Shown one piece after another: positions 15,115 to 26,857 of a stretch of 42,113 nt of DNA (its first letter is position 1; the number at the start of each line of letters is the position of its first letter). Source of the stretch: Saccharopolyspora aridisoli (GTDB lineage: Bacteria; Actinomycetota; Actinomycetes; Mycobacteriales; Pseudonocardiaceae); the NCBI RefSeq assembly GCF_004348445.1, contig NZ_SMKV01000044.1:1-42113 (forward strand), read 5' to 3'. The notes under the pieces are model-generated. The model was given only the letters and a program-made list of their open reading frames with translations, was not told the origin of the DNA and did not search any database. Made by a program: the position numbers and the translations under genes.

Positions 15115-15878
15115 GCGGTCCACAACGACACCCCCAGTACGACGGCCGCTGCGGCGGGCGCGGCCAGGCCCGTGCTCCAGGTCTTCCACGAGGTGCGGCG
15201 AGCCGGTTCCAGCTCGGGCATCTCGCCCTCCCAACCGCGCGAGAGCATCGCCAGGTGCACCCGTTCGCCGCGCTCGTAGGAGCGGATGAACAAACTGCCG
15301 ACGCCGCGCGCGGTCGCTCCGGCCTGCCACAGGAACCTCGGGTCGTGACCCCGGGAGATCCGCGCGATCCGCATGCGGCCGGCTTCGGCGACGATCACCT
15401 CGGCGTAGCGCAGCATCAGCGTGATGATGGTGATCACGATCTTCGGCGCGCGCAGTCGTTGCAGGCCGAGCACGATCTCGCGAGGCGCGGTGGTGGCCGC
15501 CAGCAGCAGCGAGGTGCCGAGTCCGAGCGTGCCCTTGACCATGATGTTGAACCCTGCCAGCAGCCCCTCGGTGGACAGCGCGAGGCCGGCGACCTCGGTG
15601 CTCGGGCCGCCCGCGGTGAACGGCAGCAGCAGCGCCAGCACCACGAAGGGCACCTCGATCAGCAGTCGCGCGGCCAGCCAGCGTGGCGGGATGCCCGCGA
15701 CGGCGGCCAGCGCGGCGAGCAGCAACGCGTGGCCGCCGAAGGCCCAGAAGATCTCGCGCGGCGTGGCCACCACGCACAGCACCAGCAGGAACGCAGCGGT
15801 GATCTTCACCTGCGGGTCGAGCCGGTGCACCGCCGTGTCGCCGGGCAGGTGCAGGGCGTCGGCGTGCCCGGTGCCCAC
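15111..15878 (-). CDS. cbiQ: ECF transporter transmembrane T component CbiQ
   Basis: A 255-residue membrane protein with about five or six helices. It begins at GTG 15878, immediately after the TAG of the PDGLE-domain gene; GGAGG lies just upstream, inside that gene's end. The two coupling motifs with the Ala/Ser-Arg-Gly pattern are visible as 'RISRGHDPRF' and 'LSRGWEGEMPE'; in ECF T-components these helices contact the ATPases. The N-terminal 'HRLDPQVKI' is another family feature. It links the substrate-binding CbiM/CbiN to CbiO in the cytoplasmic membrane. Gene order and overlaps indicate one transcript with cbiM. Confidence 0.92.
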   Translation of the reverse strand: MGTGHADALHLPGDTAVHRLDPQVKITAAFLLVLCVVATPREIFWAFGGHALLLAALAAVAGIPPRWLAARLLIEVPFVVLALLLPFTAGGPSTEVAGLALSTEGLLAGFNIMVKGTLGLGTSLLLAATTAPREIVLGLQRLRAPKIVITIITLMLRYAEVIVAEAGRMRIARISRGHDPRFLWQAGATARGVGSLFIRSYERGERVHLAMLSRGWEGEMPELEPARRTSWKTWSTGLAAPAAAAVVLGVSLWTA

Positions 15879-16214
15879 CTACGCCTCCTCTGACCCGGAG
15901 CGGCGACGCAGTCCCCAGAACAACCCGCCCGCCGCGAGGAGGGTGACCACCGCGCCGATGACCCCGGCGACACCGGTGAACCTCTCGTCACCGCCGATGG
16001 CGTAGTCGGCCAGCGGGCCGTCGGCCAGGGCGTGGTCGCCGGCGTGCTGGGCGATGCAGTGGCCCTCCAGCGACTCGCCGCGCTCGGTCTGCACGACCGA
16101 GCAGCCCTGCTGGGTGACGGCGTCGAGACCGTCCGGGTCGGAGTCGGCGAAGTAGGCGACTCCCCCGGCGACGGCGAGCACGACCAGGGCGAAGATCAGC
16201 ATGAACCGCTTCAT
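15879..16214 (-). CDS. PDGLE-domain protein, CbiN-like component
   Basis: A 111-residue protein with an N-terminal helix (about 4-22), an extracytoplasmic loop beginning 'DSDPDGLDAV' and a second helix (about 82-100) before a short charged tail. The PDGL sequence after helix 1 is the PDGLE domain found in CbiN or at the C-terminus of CbiM/NikM fusions. CbiN assists metal loading of CbiM. Its ATG overlaps the cbiM stop as ATGA (16211-16214), and its TAG abuts the cbiQ start. Two cysteines in the loop ('QGCSVVQ' and 'GHCIAQH') could form a disulfide; I do not know them as family features. Confidence 0.85.
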   Translation of the reverse strand: MKRFMLIFALVVLAVAGGVAYFADSDPDGLDAVTQQGCSVVQTERGESLEGHCIAQHAGDHALADGPLADYAIGGDERFTGVAGVIGAVVTLLAAGGLFWGLRRRSGSEEA

Positions 16215-16900
16215 CGGGCGACCTCCTCGCGCCGGGCACCGCGCAACAGGTGGACCAGGTCAGGCCGGGCCGAGGCGACGGCGCCGACGGTGGCAGCGGT
16301 GATCAGACCCTCGCCCAGCCCGATCAGGCAGTGCACGCCGATCATCGCCACCGAGACCGTCGCCAGGCCGAACCCGGCGGCGCCGCCGATGGCGTACTCG
16401 ACGAGGAACCCGCAGGCGGCGACCACGGTGTTGACCCACGCCGCGATGAACGCGGTGACCAGCAGACCGGCCCGGCTGCGGGTGGCCACCTTCCTCAGCG
16501 CCAGCGCCACCAGGTAGCCGACTGCGGTGCCGATCAACGCCATGTTCGTGATGTTCGCGCCGATCATCGTCAGACCGCCGTCGGCGAACAGCAGTGACTG
16601 GACGACCAGCACGATCGCCACGCACAGCGCCCCCACCCAAGGACCCGCCAGGATCGCGGCCAGCGCACCGCCGAGCAGGTGCCCGCTCACGCCAGGCAGC
16701 ACCGGGAAGTTGATCATCTGCGCGGCGAAGACGAACGCCGCGACCAGACCGGCCATCGGGGCCGTGCGGTCGTCCAGGTCGGCCCTCGCGCGCACCAGCG
16801 CCACCGCCAGACCGGCTATCGCCACGACGGCGAACAGGACCGCCGTGCGGGCGTCGAGCAGCCCGTCGCTCATGTGCATGGCGAGCGTCGTGGTCGGCAC
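16211..16900 (-). CDS. cbiM: ECF transporter substrate-specific component CbiM (cobalt/nickel)
   Basis: A protein of 229 residues if started at GTG 16900, with about seven membrane helices. Its N-terminal region has 'MHMSDGLLDA', matching the MHIxDGxL motif whose Met and His supply metal ligands in CbiM/NikM. A second conserved patch is 'GVSGHLLGGALAAILAGPW' with the third ligand-type His. GGAGGGG at 16908-16914 sits seven bases upstream of GTG 16900, arguing for that start. This would place seven residues (MPTTTLA) ahead of the metal-binding Met, whereas many homologues begin at it or expose it by signal-peptide cleavage. ATG 16879 would give the short form but lacks a ribosome binding site. 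No cobalamin riboswitch is visible upstream. Whether the ion is cobalt or nickel is undecided. Confidence 0.88.
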   Translation of the reverse strand: MPTTTLAMHMSDGLLDARTAVLFAVVAIAGLAVALVRARADLDDRTAPMAGLVAAFVFAAQMINFPVLPGVSGHLLGGALAAILAGPWVGALCVAIVLVVQSLLFADGGLTMIGANITNMALIGTAVGYLVALALRKVATRSRAGLLVTAFIAAWVNTVVAACGFLVEYAIGGAAGFGLATVSVAMIGVHCLIGLGEGLITAATVGAVASARPDLVHLLRGARREEVAR

Positions 16901-17018
16901 TGGACTTCCCCTCCTGCGAACCGGTGCTCCCCGGTGGAACAACCGCCGGTCAAGGGTAGTTGCCGATCACCCGCTATCACCAGGTCCTGGCAAGAGGTGC
17001 TCGTCGCAATCAGACCCG

Positions 17019-17059
17019 AAAAAAGCCGTCGACCCGGGCACAACACCCGGGTCGACGGC
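17019..17059 (-). terminator. Rho-independent terminator of the HesB-like gene
   Basis: Read on the minus strand, a perfect 14-base-pair stem (17046-17059 with 17025-17038) closes a seven-base loop and is followed by six T residues (A at 17019-17024 on the plus strand). It lies 17 bases past the stop of the HesB-like gene and insulates the cobalt importer operon downstream. Confidence 0.92.
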
Positions 17060-17075
17060 TCAAGTCCTGATCGAG

Positions 17076-17345
17076 TCAGTCCCGCACGGCCAGTGCCAGT
17101 TCGCCGTTGCTGTCCTTCTCGGCATCCAGGGTCTTGTCGCCCAAGAGCTCCGAGACCTCCTTCTCCAGGAAGATCCGGACGCCGTTCTCCTCGATCACCT
17201 CGTCGCCCTCCTGGGGTTCCTCGGCGATCGACGCCTGCAGCCCCTGTCCGGCCGGCGCGATGCGCAAGCCCGAGCTGGCCGGAGAGTCGCCGCCGACGAG
17301 GACGAGCTTGATGACCTCAACGGCGCTCTCACTGATGGTGAGCAT
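17076..17345 (-). CDS. HesB/IscA-like protein lacking the metal-binding cysteines
   Basis: An 89-residue protein from ATG 17345, with GAGAGGAG about nine bases upstream. The fold-type sequence is HesB/IscA: 'MLTISESAVEVIKLVL', 'GLRIAPAGQG', 'DEVIEENGVRIFLEKE' and a terminal 'GELALAV'. IscA/ErpA proteins carry three conserved Cys for iron or Fe-S cluster binding; this protein has no cysteine at all, so classical cluster delivery is unlikely. Such Cys-free HesB-like proteins occur in actinobacteria, often misnamed 'adhesin'; their role is not known to me. It is a single gene between the glycine decarboxylase gene and the cobalt importer, with a strong terminator. Confidence 0.82.
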   Translation of the reverse strand: MLTISESAVEVIKLVLVGGDSPASSGLRIAPAGQGLQASIAEEPQEGDEVIEENGVRIFLEKEVSELLGDKTLDAEKDSNGELALAVRD

Positions 17346-17429
17346 GGTGCTCAACTCCTCTCGGAGCCGGTCGGTTGATGAAACCACCGTGTCATCGTCG
17401 CGACCGGACGCGCAAACCGACCCGCCGAC

Positions 17430-20318
<2,889 letters not shown>

Positions 20319-20369
20319 CGCCAAAACCTCAATCATCGCGGCGAACAAAGGGCGGCAGCGGACGCTGCT

Positions 20370-20569
20370 CTCCCCCTCTGTCCCCGTTCGCGAAGCGAAC
20401 GCCTGAGAGCTTCACCCGGCGGACCGGGCTTGCACCGTCGGCGGGGCTCACCCTGCAGGTGTGCCCGCTTTCCAGAGGTATCTCGCCCGTGCGGTCCAGG
20501 TGGCCTGAGAGGTTGTCGGGGAGAGTTGCTCCTTCGGCGCCGGTCCTGGTCGGACCAGACTCTCCCGCA
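20370..20569 (-). promoter_or_regulatory. Tandem glycine riboswitch in the gcvP leader
   Basis: On the minus strand two aptamers follow one another. Aptamer 1 (about 20569-20465) has GCGGGAGAGTC, CGCCGAAGGAGCAA, CTCTCAGGC (20503-20511) and CTCTGGAAAGC. Aptamer 2 (about 20464-20370) has CGCCGACGGTGCAAGC, GCTCTCAGGC (20400-20409) and GACAGAGGGGG. These blocks, their order and the short linker are those of the cooperative glycine riboswitch. Its end is about 50 bases before the gcvP start. Known family behaviour is activation of glycine cleavage genes by glycine. I could not identify the expression platform with certainty. Confidence 0.95.
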
Positions 20570-20660
20570 CGGGGTCGGCGATGGCGCTCAGACTACCCGA
20601 TCAACACCGTCTATCAGACCATCAATGTCGCCTACCGCACAGCTGGCGGACGCCGGTCGT

Positions 20661-21233
20661 TCAGCCGGTCTCCGCCTGTCGGTCACGGCGGCGAGCCGCG
20701 AGCTCGTCGTTGATCGCCGACTCGATGTTCTCGCCACCGTCGGCGCGCTCGGCCGGGAACTCGTGGATGGTCCCGCTGATCTCGCGCATCGCACCGCTGA
20801 CCGCGATGCCGAACACTCCCTGGCCGCCCTGCAGCAGATCGACCACCTCCTCCGCGGAGGTGCACTCGTAGACCGTGGTGCCGTCGCTGAACAGCGTCAA
20901 CTTCGCCAGGTCCTGAACGCCGCGCTTGCGCAAGTGCTCCACCGCGACACGGATGTTGTGCAGCGACACCCCGGTGTCCAGCAGGCGCTTGACGACCTTG
21001 AGCACCAGGATGTCCTTGAACGAATAAAGCCGCTGCGAACCCGACCCGGCAGCACCGCGGATGGACGGTCCGATCAGCTTCGTGCGCGCCCAGTAGTCGA
21101 GCTGCCGGTAGGTGATGCCCGCGATCTGGCAGGCCGCCGGCCCGCGGTAACCGACCAGTTCGTCCGGGGCAGAGGCGTCGGGGAACAGCTCACCCTGCTC
21201 CGCAGCATCCGAGGTCGCTGCTTCCTCCACCAC
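20661..21233 (-). CDS. MerR family transcriptional regulator (Rv1830-like)
   Basis: A 190-residue regulator starting at GTG 21233 behind GGGGAGG. The winged-helix part is 'YRGPAACQIAGITYRQLDYWARTKLI' (given in overlapping pieces: YRGPAACQIAG, ITYRQLDYWART), then 'GSGSQRLYSFKDILVLK' and 'LLDTGVSLHNIRVAVEHL'. From memory it is very close to mycobacterial Rv1830, which also sits between the DUF151 gene and the glycine decarboxylase gene. No metal- or redox-sensing cysteine cluster is present (only scattered Cys in 'AACQIAG' and 'VYECTSAE'). The target genes are unknown to me; regulation of growth or cell-division genes has been proposed for this MerR pair. It is separated from DUF151 by a terminator. 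Confidence 0.88.
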   Translation of the reverse strand: MVEEAATSDAAEQGELFPDASAPDELVGYRGPAACQIAGITYRQLDYWARTKLIGPSIRGAAGSGSQRLYSFKDILVLKVVKRLLDTGVSLHNIRVAVEHLRKRGVQDLAKLTLFSDGTTVYECTSAEEVVDLLQGGQGVFGIAVSGAMREISGTIHEFPAERADGGENIESAINDELAARRRDRQAETG

Positions 21234-21430
21234 GCCTGCCTCCCCTCGTCCGGCCCGAAGCCGACGACGACGATCACCAGCACCCGGACCTCTGGCGGTC
21301 CGGGGCCGCGAAGCCGTACACCGGCTGAATCACACCGGGGCAATTCGCGTGACTCCGAAGGTATGCCCGCTCAGCAGGCGGGTCAACGCGACGCGCGGGC
21401 CGCGCGCGCTCTCGTTACCGGAGCAAGAAC

Positions 21431-21466
21431 CCGGCCCCCGGGCTGCTGCTGCAACCCGGGGGCCGG
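21431..21466 (-). terminator. Terminator-like hairpin downstream of the DUF151 gene
   Basis: CCGGCCCCCGGG (21431-21442) and CCCGGGGGCCGG (21455-21466) form a 12-base-pair GC stem with a 12-base loop. It lies 38 bases past the DUF151 stop. There is no clear T run, as is common for actinobacterial terminators. Confidence 0.7.
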
Positions 21467-21503
21467 TGTGGTCTGTTCGGACTAGTACCGGGAGCGTCGA
21501 TCC

Positions 21504-21980
21504 TCAGGTGTCGGCGCCGCGGAAGTCCTCCGGGGAGACGGAGTCGAGGAACTCGCGGAACTTCTCCACCTCGTCCTCCTGCTCGTCCGGAATGATCAGC
21601 CCGGCCTCGTCGAGGACCGACTCGTCGGCGTGGATCGGCACTCCGATGCGCAGCGCCAGCGCCACCGAGTCGCTCGGCCGCGCGGACACCCGCACATCAC
21701 CGTCGAACACCAGCTCGGCGAAGAAGGTGCCCTCCTGCAGGTCGGTGATCCGCACCTGCTCGAGGTCACGTCCCAGGGCTCCGATGACGTCCTTGAGCAG
21801 GTCGTGCGTGAGCGGCCGCTGGGGCCTCACGCCCTGCTGCTCCAGGGCGATGGCCGTCGCTTCGACCGACCCGATCCAGATCGGCAGGTAGCGCTCACCC
21901 TGAGCCTCGCGCAACAGCAGGATCGGCTGGTTGGCTGGTAGTTCAACTCGCACGCCGACGACGCGCATCTCACTGCTCAT
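21504..21980 (-). CDS. Bifunctional nuclease family protein (DUF151, Rv1829-like)
   Basis: A 158-residue protein from ATG 21980; GTG 21986, two codons earlier, is also possible, since GGAGGAGG lies four bases from the GTG and ten from the ATG. It has the DUF151 core: 'MRVVGVRVELPANQPILLL', 'YLPIWIGSVEATAIAL', 'RPLTHDLLKDVIGALG', 'GTFFAELVFDG' and 'SARPSDSVALALRIGVPI', then an acidic C-terminal tail. Plant and bacterial relatives show RNase and DNase activity; the mycobacterial homologue lies in the same garA-gcvP block. It is likely cytoplasmic. In the canonical order a second MerR gene (Rv1828/FtsR type) lies between it and garA; here it is missing. Confidence 0.88.
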   Translation of the reverse strand: MSSEMRVVGVRVELPANQPILLLREAQGERYLPIWIGSVEATAIALEQQGVRPQRPLTHDLLKDVIGALGRDLEQVRITDLQEGTFFAELVFDGDVRVSARPSDSVALALRIGVPIHADESVLDEAGLIIPDEQEDEVEKFREFLDSVSPEDFRGADT

Positions 21981-21986
21981 CGTCAC

Positions 21987-22372
21987 ATCGCCTCCTCCAG
22001 CGCGCCGAAGCGTGACATCCTCGTCGAGGGTCCCGCACCGACGCCTCCGACGCTACCCGCGTTGCGGCGGACACGCCCTTCCATCGGCGGTCCCGGCGGA
22101 CCACCACCGTCGCGGTCGTCGTTGTCGGGGCTCACGGCCCGGACCGCTGGTGAGCTCGTCGTTGAGCAGTACCCAGCACGATACACCGAGCAGGGCCCGG
22201 CCGAAGCCGCCGGAATGCCCTGCTGCGCTGTGAAAACCGCTTGTGGCGCCGGGAAATTCCCGGCGGAGGGGACGAGGTCCGCGCGCGAGCGGCGCAGCTG
22301 CCTCATGCGTCAGCGGGGCGACGCCTCGTGTGGCGTCGCCCCGCTGACGGGTTGAAAGCCTGTTCGACGGCC
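21987..22372. other. 386-base gap between the garA and DUF151 genes; no gene supported
   Basis: The only substantial structure is the strong hairpin at 22309-22348. Open frames across the gap have unnatural compositions and no recognisable domain. In mycobacteria and many relatives this position is occupied by the roughly 250-codon MerR gene ftsR (Rv1828); neither the gene nor a recognisable fragment of it was found. The DUF151 promoter must lie here, but I could not place it. Confidence 0.6.
22309..22348. terminator. Strong hairpin terminator after garA
   Basis: A perfect 17-base-pair stem (22309-22325 with 22332-22348) closes a six-base loop, 24 bases past the garA stop. No T run follows on the minus strand. 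Given its strength it should end the garA transcript and separate it from DUF151. Confidence 0.85.
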
Positions 22373-22840
22373 TCAGCGGCCGCCCTGGCCCCCATCGATC
22401 GGCCCGGTCAGGAACACCAGGCGGAACTTGCCGATCTGGACCTCGTCACCGTTGGCGAGCACCGAGGTGTCCACCGGTTCCCGGTTCACGTAGGTGCCGT
22501 TGAGGCTGCCCACGTCGACCACCACGAAGTCGTTGCCCTCGCGGCGGAACTCGGCGTGCCGCCGGGAAACCGTCACGTCATCGAGGAAGATGTCGCTGTC
22601 CGGGTGCCGGCCGGCGCTGGTCGTCTCCCGGTCCAGCAAGAACCGCGAACCCGCGTTGGGGCCACGCTTGACCACCAGCAGGGCGGAACCCGCCGGCAGC
22701 GCATCGACCCCGGATGCGGAGGCAGGTTCCGGGGCCGCGCTCTCGGTGCTTTCCGGCTCCGAGAGGAAGGGCTTGAAGACCGAGGTGGTCTCCGGTGACT
22801 GCTCCGGCGGAACGTCGCCGAAGCCGCTGTTTTGGCTCAC
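22373..22840 (-). CDS. garA: FHA-domain regulator GarA
   Basis: A 155-residue protein with an acidic, flexible N-terminus and one C-terminal FHA domain. The N-terminal 'SPETTSVFKPFL' contains the ETTS motif (Thr18/Thr19), which PknB and PknG phosphorylate in the mycobacterial orthologue Rv1827. The FHA signature is complete: Gly77-Arg78, Ser92..His95 and Asn114-Gly115 in 'SLNGTYVNRE'. GarA inhibits 2-oxoglutarate dehydrogenase and NAD-glutamate dehydrogenase and activates glutamate synthase when unphosphorylated; phosphorylation causes self-binding and switches this off. It is encoded between gcvH and DUF151, as in mycobacteria, which supports orthology. Confidence 0.95.
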   Translation of the reverse strand: MSQNSGFGDVPPEQSPETTSVFKPFLSEPESTESAAPEPASASGVDALPAGSALLVVKRGPNAGSRFLLDRETTSAGRHPDSDIFLDDVTVSRRHAEFRREGNDFVVVDVGSLNGTYVNREPVDTSVLANGDEVQIGKFRLVFLTGPIDGGQGGR

Positions 22841-22958
22841 CTGAGCTCTCCTCTACGCGGATAGATCGTGCCAAGTATGCGCCCAACGTACCGTGCCTGG
22901 ACAGCCTCGGAACGAGCGACTCCCGTCATCGTCCCACGGATTCGATCCGGCGGGACGA

Positions 22959-23342
22959 TCATGCCTGGTCGATCAGCTCCCGGTAACCCTCGGCGTCGAG
23001 CAGACCGGCCAGCTGCTCCGGGTCGGCGAGCCGGAGCTCCACCATCCAGCCCTCGCCCGCGGCGTCCGCGTTGACCAGCTCCGGATGGTCTTGCAGCGCG
23101 GCGTTCGCGGCGGTGATCTCACCGGCCACCGGGGCGTAGATGTCGGAGACGCTCTTGGTCGACTCCACCTCGCCCATCGAGTCCGCGGCGGCGACCTGCT
23201 GCCCGACCTCGGGGAGCTGGACGAACACCACGTCGCCCAGCTGCTGCTGGGCGTAGTCGGTGATGCCGATGCGCACGGTGTCCTCGCTGACGCGCTGGAC
23301 CCACTCGTGCTCTTCGGTGTACTTGATCTCCGGGGCCGCCAC
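22959..23342 (-). CDS. gcvH: Glycine cleavage system H protein
   Basis: A 127-residue lipoyl carrier if started at GTG 23342; the frame also has ATG 23360 and an earlier ATG, and no ribosome binding site clearly decides among them. The body is typical: 'KYTEEHEWVQ', 'GITDYAQQQLGDVVFVQLP', and the lipoylation site 'GEVESTKSVSDIYAP' with Lys63. It shuttles the aminomethyl group from GcvP to GcvT and delivers electrons to lipoamide dehydrogenase. It is encoded apart from gcvP, so the glycine riboswitch in front of gcvP does not directly cover it. Its neighbour garA on the same strand starts 118 bases after its stop. Confidence 0.95.
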   Translation of the reverse strand: MAAPEIKYTEEHEWVQRVSEDTVRIGITDYAQQQLGDVVFVQLPEVGQQVAAADSMGEVESTKSVSDIYAPVAGEITAANAALQDHPELVNADAAGEGWMVELRLADPEQLAGLLDAEGYRELIDQA

Positions 23343-23443
23343 GGTGGTCCCGCCCTTCATCCGCTGTTGCAACGTGCCGAGTGATCGGCGCGGCGAGCGT
23401 ATTCACCGGCCACCGAGGGCCGCAAGGCGACGCGCAGCCGGGA

Positions 23444-24136
23444 TCAGGCGCGTGCCCTGGTCCCGCGCACGGCGGCGGCGACCTGTCCGAGGTAGAGGAT
23501 GCCCGCCCACAGGTACAGCGCCCCGCCCCAGGCGGTGAAGGCGTAGGCGATGGGCCGGACCACGTCGGATCCGGTGAAGTCGTCCTGCACCAGCAGGAGC
23601 AGCGGGAACGCGTACATCAGGCAGAACGTGGCGGCCTTGCCCAGGTAGTGCACCTCGGGTGGTTCGTAACCGTGCCAGCGCAGCACCGGCAGGCACAGGG
23701 TGAGCACGACGTCGCGGGCGACGAGCGCGACCGCCATCCACCACGGGATGACGTCGCGCAGCACGAAGGCGATCAGGGTCGCGACGATGTAGAGGCGGTC
23801 GGCCGCGGGGTCGAGCAGCTCGCCGATGCGGCTGTACTGGTTGAGCCAGCGGGCGAGCTTGCCGTCGAGCCAGTCGGTGGCTCCGCTGATCACCAGGACC
23901 AGCAGCGCGAGCAGATCGGCCTGCGGGCCGAGCAGCAGCCAGAGGAACACCGGCACGCCGGCCAGGCGGATCACGCTGAGCAGGTTGGGCAGCGTCCACC
24001 AGGGATCCGCCCACACGTCGCGGGCGACCTCGCGGATCCGGTCCAGACCGGGATCGCCCGGCCCCGGGTGGTCCTGTCCCACTTCGGCCCGCGGCCCGCT
24101 CGTGGTGTTCTCCGTGGTGCGCTCGGCGTCCTGCAC
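23444..24136 (-). CDS. CDP-alcohol phosphatidyltransferase (PgsA2-like)
   Basis: A 230-residue membrane protein. GTG 24136 is chosen over the adjacent GTG 24139 and the longer frame because GGAGG (24143-24147) is six bases away. After a hydrophilic N-terminus of about 45 residues, the full CDP-alcohol motif is present: Asp88, Asp91-Gly92, Ala95-Arg96, Gly105, Asp109 and Asp113, with exact family spacing. About six helices follow. It should transfer a phosphatidyl group from CDP-diacylglycerol to an alcohol in the cytoplasmic membrane; glycerol-3-phosphate (PgsA type) is likely. In M. tuberculosis pgsA2 (Rv1822) lies beside the gcvH-garA block, so this is probably its orthologue; the acceptor is not certain. 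Confidence 0.88.
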   Translation of the reverse strand: MQDAERTTENTTSGPRAEVGQDHPGPGDPGLDRIREVARDVWADPWWTLPNLLSVIRLAGVPVFLWLLLGPQADLLALLVLVISGATDWLDGKLARWLNQYSRIGELLDPAADRLYIVATLIAFVLRDVIPWWMAVALVARDVVLTLCLPVLRWHGYEPPEVHYLGKAATFCLMYAFPLLLLVQDDFTGSDVVRPIAYAFTAWGGALYLWAGILYLGQVAAAVRGTRARA

Positions 24137-24288
24137 CACGAGCCTCCCCTGAATGGTTGTGCGCACCGCCCCGCAACGGGTGCACACCTGTGCATCCTTA
24201 CCCGATCAGGGTCTCATATGGCCAGCGCAACCCACGTGGCGGCCAGCCGGAGGCGGGACAGCCTGCGGCGCGGGAGGAACACCGCGAT

Positions 24289-24513
24289 TCAACCGCGGGT
24301 GCGACTCCAACCCCGGCGGCGCAACTCGGCATCGGTGAGGAACCGGGCTCTGCCGCGATCGTCCACGCCCGCCCAGCGGGCGCCCGCGGTTCCCTCTCGG
24401 ACGTAGGAGTGGCCGCCGCTCCAGACCACGCTGCACGGCGCGGTCGGTAGGTCGTTCGGCTCGTCGGCGGTCGCTGTGGCCCTGGGAGGCTCTGCCGGTT
24501 CCATCGTGCTCAT
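24289..24513 (-). CDS. Small hypothetical protein, 74 residues
   Basis: I do not recognise a family. The frame starting at ATG 24513 has an N-terminus rich in Pro, Ala and Thr, then a compact region containing 'VWSGGHSYVREG', 'RWAGVDDRGRARFLTDAEL' and a basic end 'RRRGWSRTRG'. GGAGG lies 12 bases upstream, rather far. Third codon positions are GC-rich, as in a real gene, and the WAGVDD/FLTDAEL block looks like a small folded unit. It could be a regulator or binding protein; nothing in context helps. A longer start at 24537 is possible. Confidence 0.5.
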   Translation of the reverse strand: MSTMEPAEPPRATATADEPNDLPTAPCSVVWSGGHSYVREGTAGARWAGVDDRGRARFLTDAELRRRGWSRTRG

Positions 24514-24537
24514 AGGTTCGTAGCACCTCCGATTCAT

Positions 24538-24834
24538 TTGTCGGCGCGGGACACCTCGGTGTTAGCCCGGCCATCGGCTCGTCGCCGATTGTGGGGCCTG
24601 CGAGTCGCACTGTCGCGCCGGAAGCGCACCCCCAGCGCCCAGCGGCGCGGCGGCGTCGCCGAACCACATCAGATGTGAGCGCGACCGAATTCCGTTCCCC
24701 CGTTCGTCCGATCGCCGATGTTTCGCTCCTGACGAACGCCTTTCGGCCGAACGGCCGCGCGGCCCTGGCGCCGAGATCGGATCTGAGGTAGTACACAGGC
24801 GGTGCCACAGCGGACGCGGGAGGCAGTCGCAGCG
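24538..24834. promoter_or_regulatory. Upstream region of the propionyl/acetyl-CoA synthetase gene with a 13-base palindrome
   Basis: The gap separates the divergent small gene from the CoA synthetase gene. CACATCAGATGTG at 24665-24677 is a perfect palindrome around a central A and is the best operator candidate. The stretch 24735-24765 contains a second, weaker dyad around CGGCCGAACGGCCG. No gene is supported here. Confidence 0.4.
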
Positions 24835-26715
<1,881 letters not shown>

Positions 26716-26857
26716 GCGACGTTCGAGGAGGCGGCGTAAACGCTGCTCCAGGTGGGGCACCCAGCCGCAACGCCGCGTTCTCCAGCGGTGCTGTGACGAG
26801 CACGCTGCCAACGCCGTGCACTGGCCGCACACCAGGAGTGGCTGCCGAGCCGCAGCC

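Noticed and set aside
16901..17018. Possible cobalamin riboswitch ahead of cbiM
   Set aside because: No B12 box or matching conserved blocks could be found, and the space is too short for a full element.
21983..22306. 107-codon minus-strand frame in the garA-DUF151 gap, considered as a remnant of ftsR
   Set aside because: It has no helix-turn-helix or MerR signature, no ribosome binding site, and a composition unlike neighbouring proteins.
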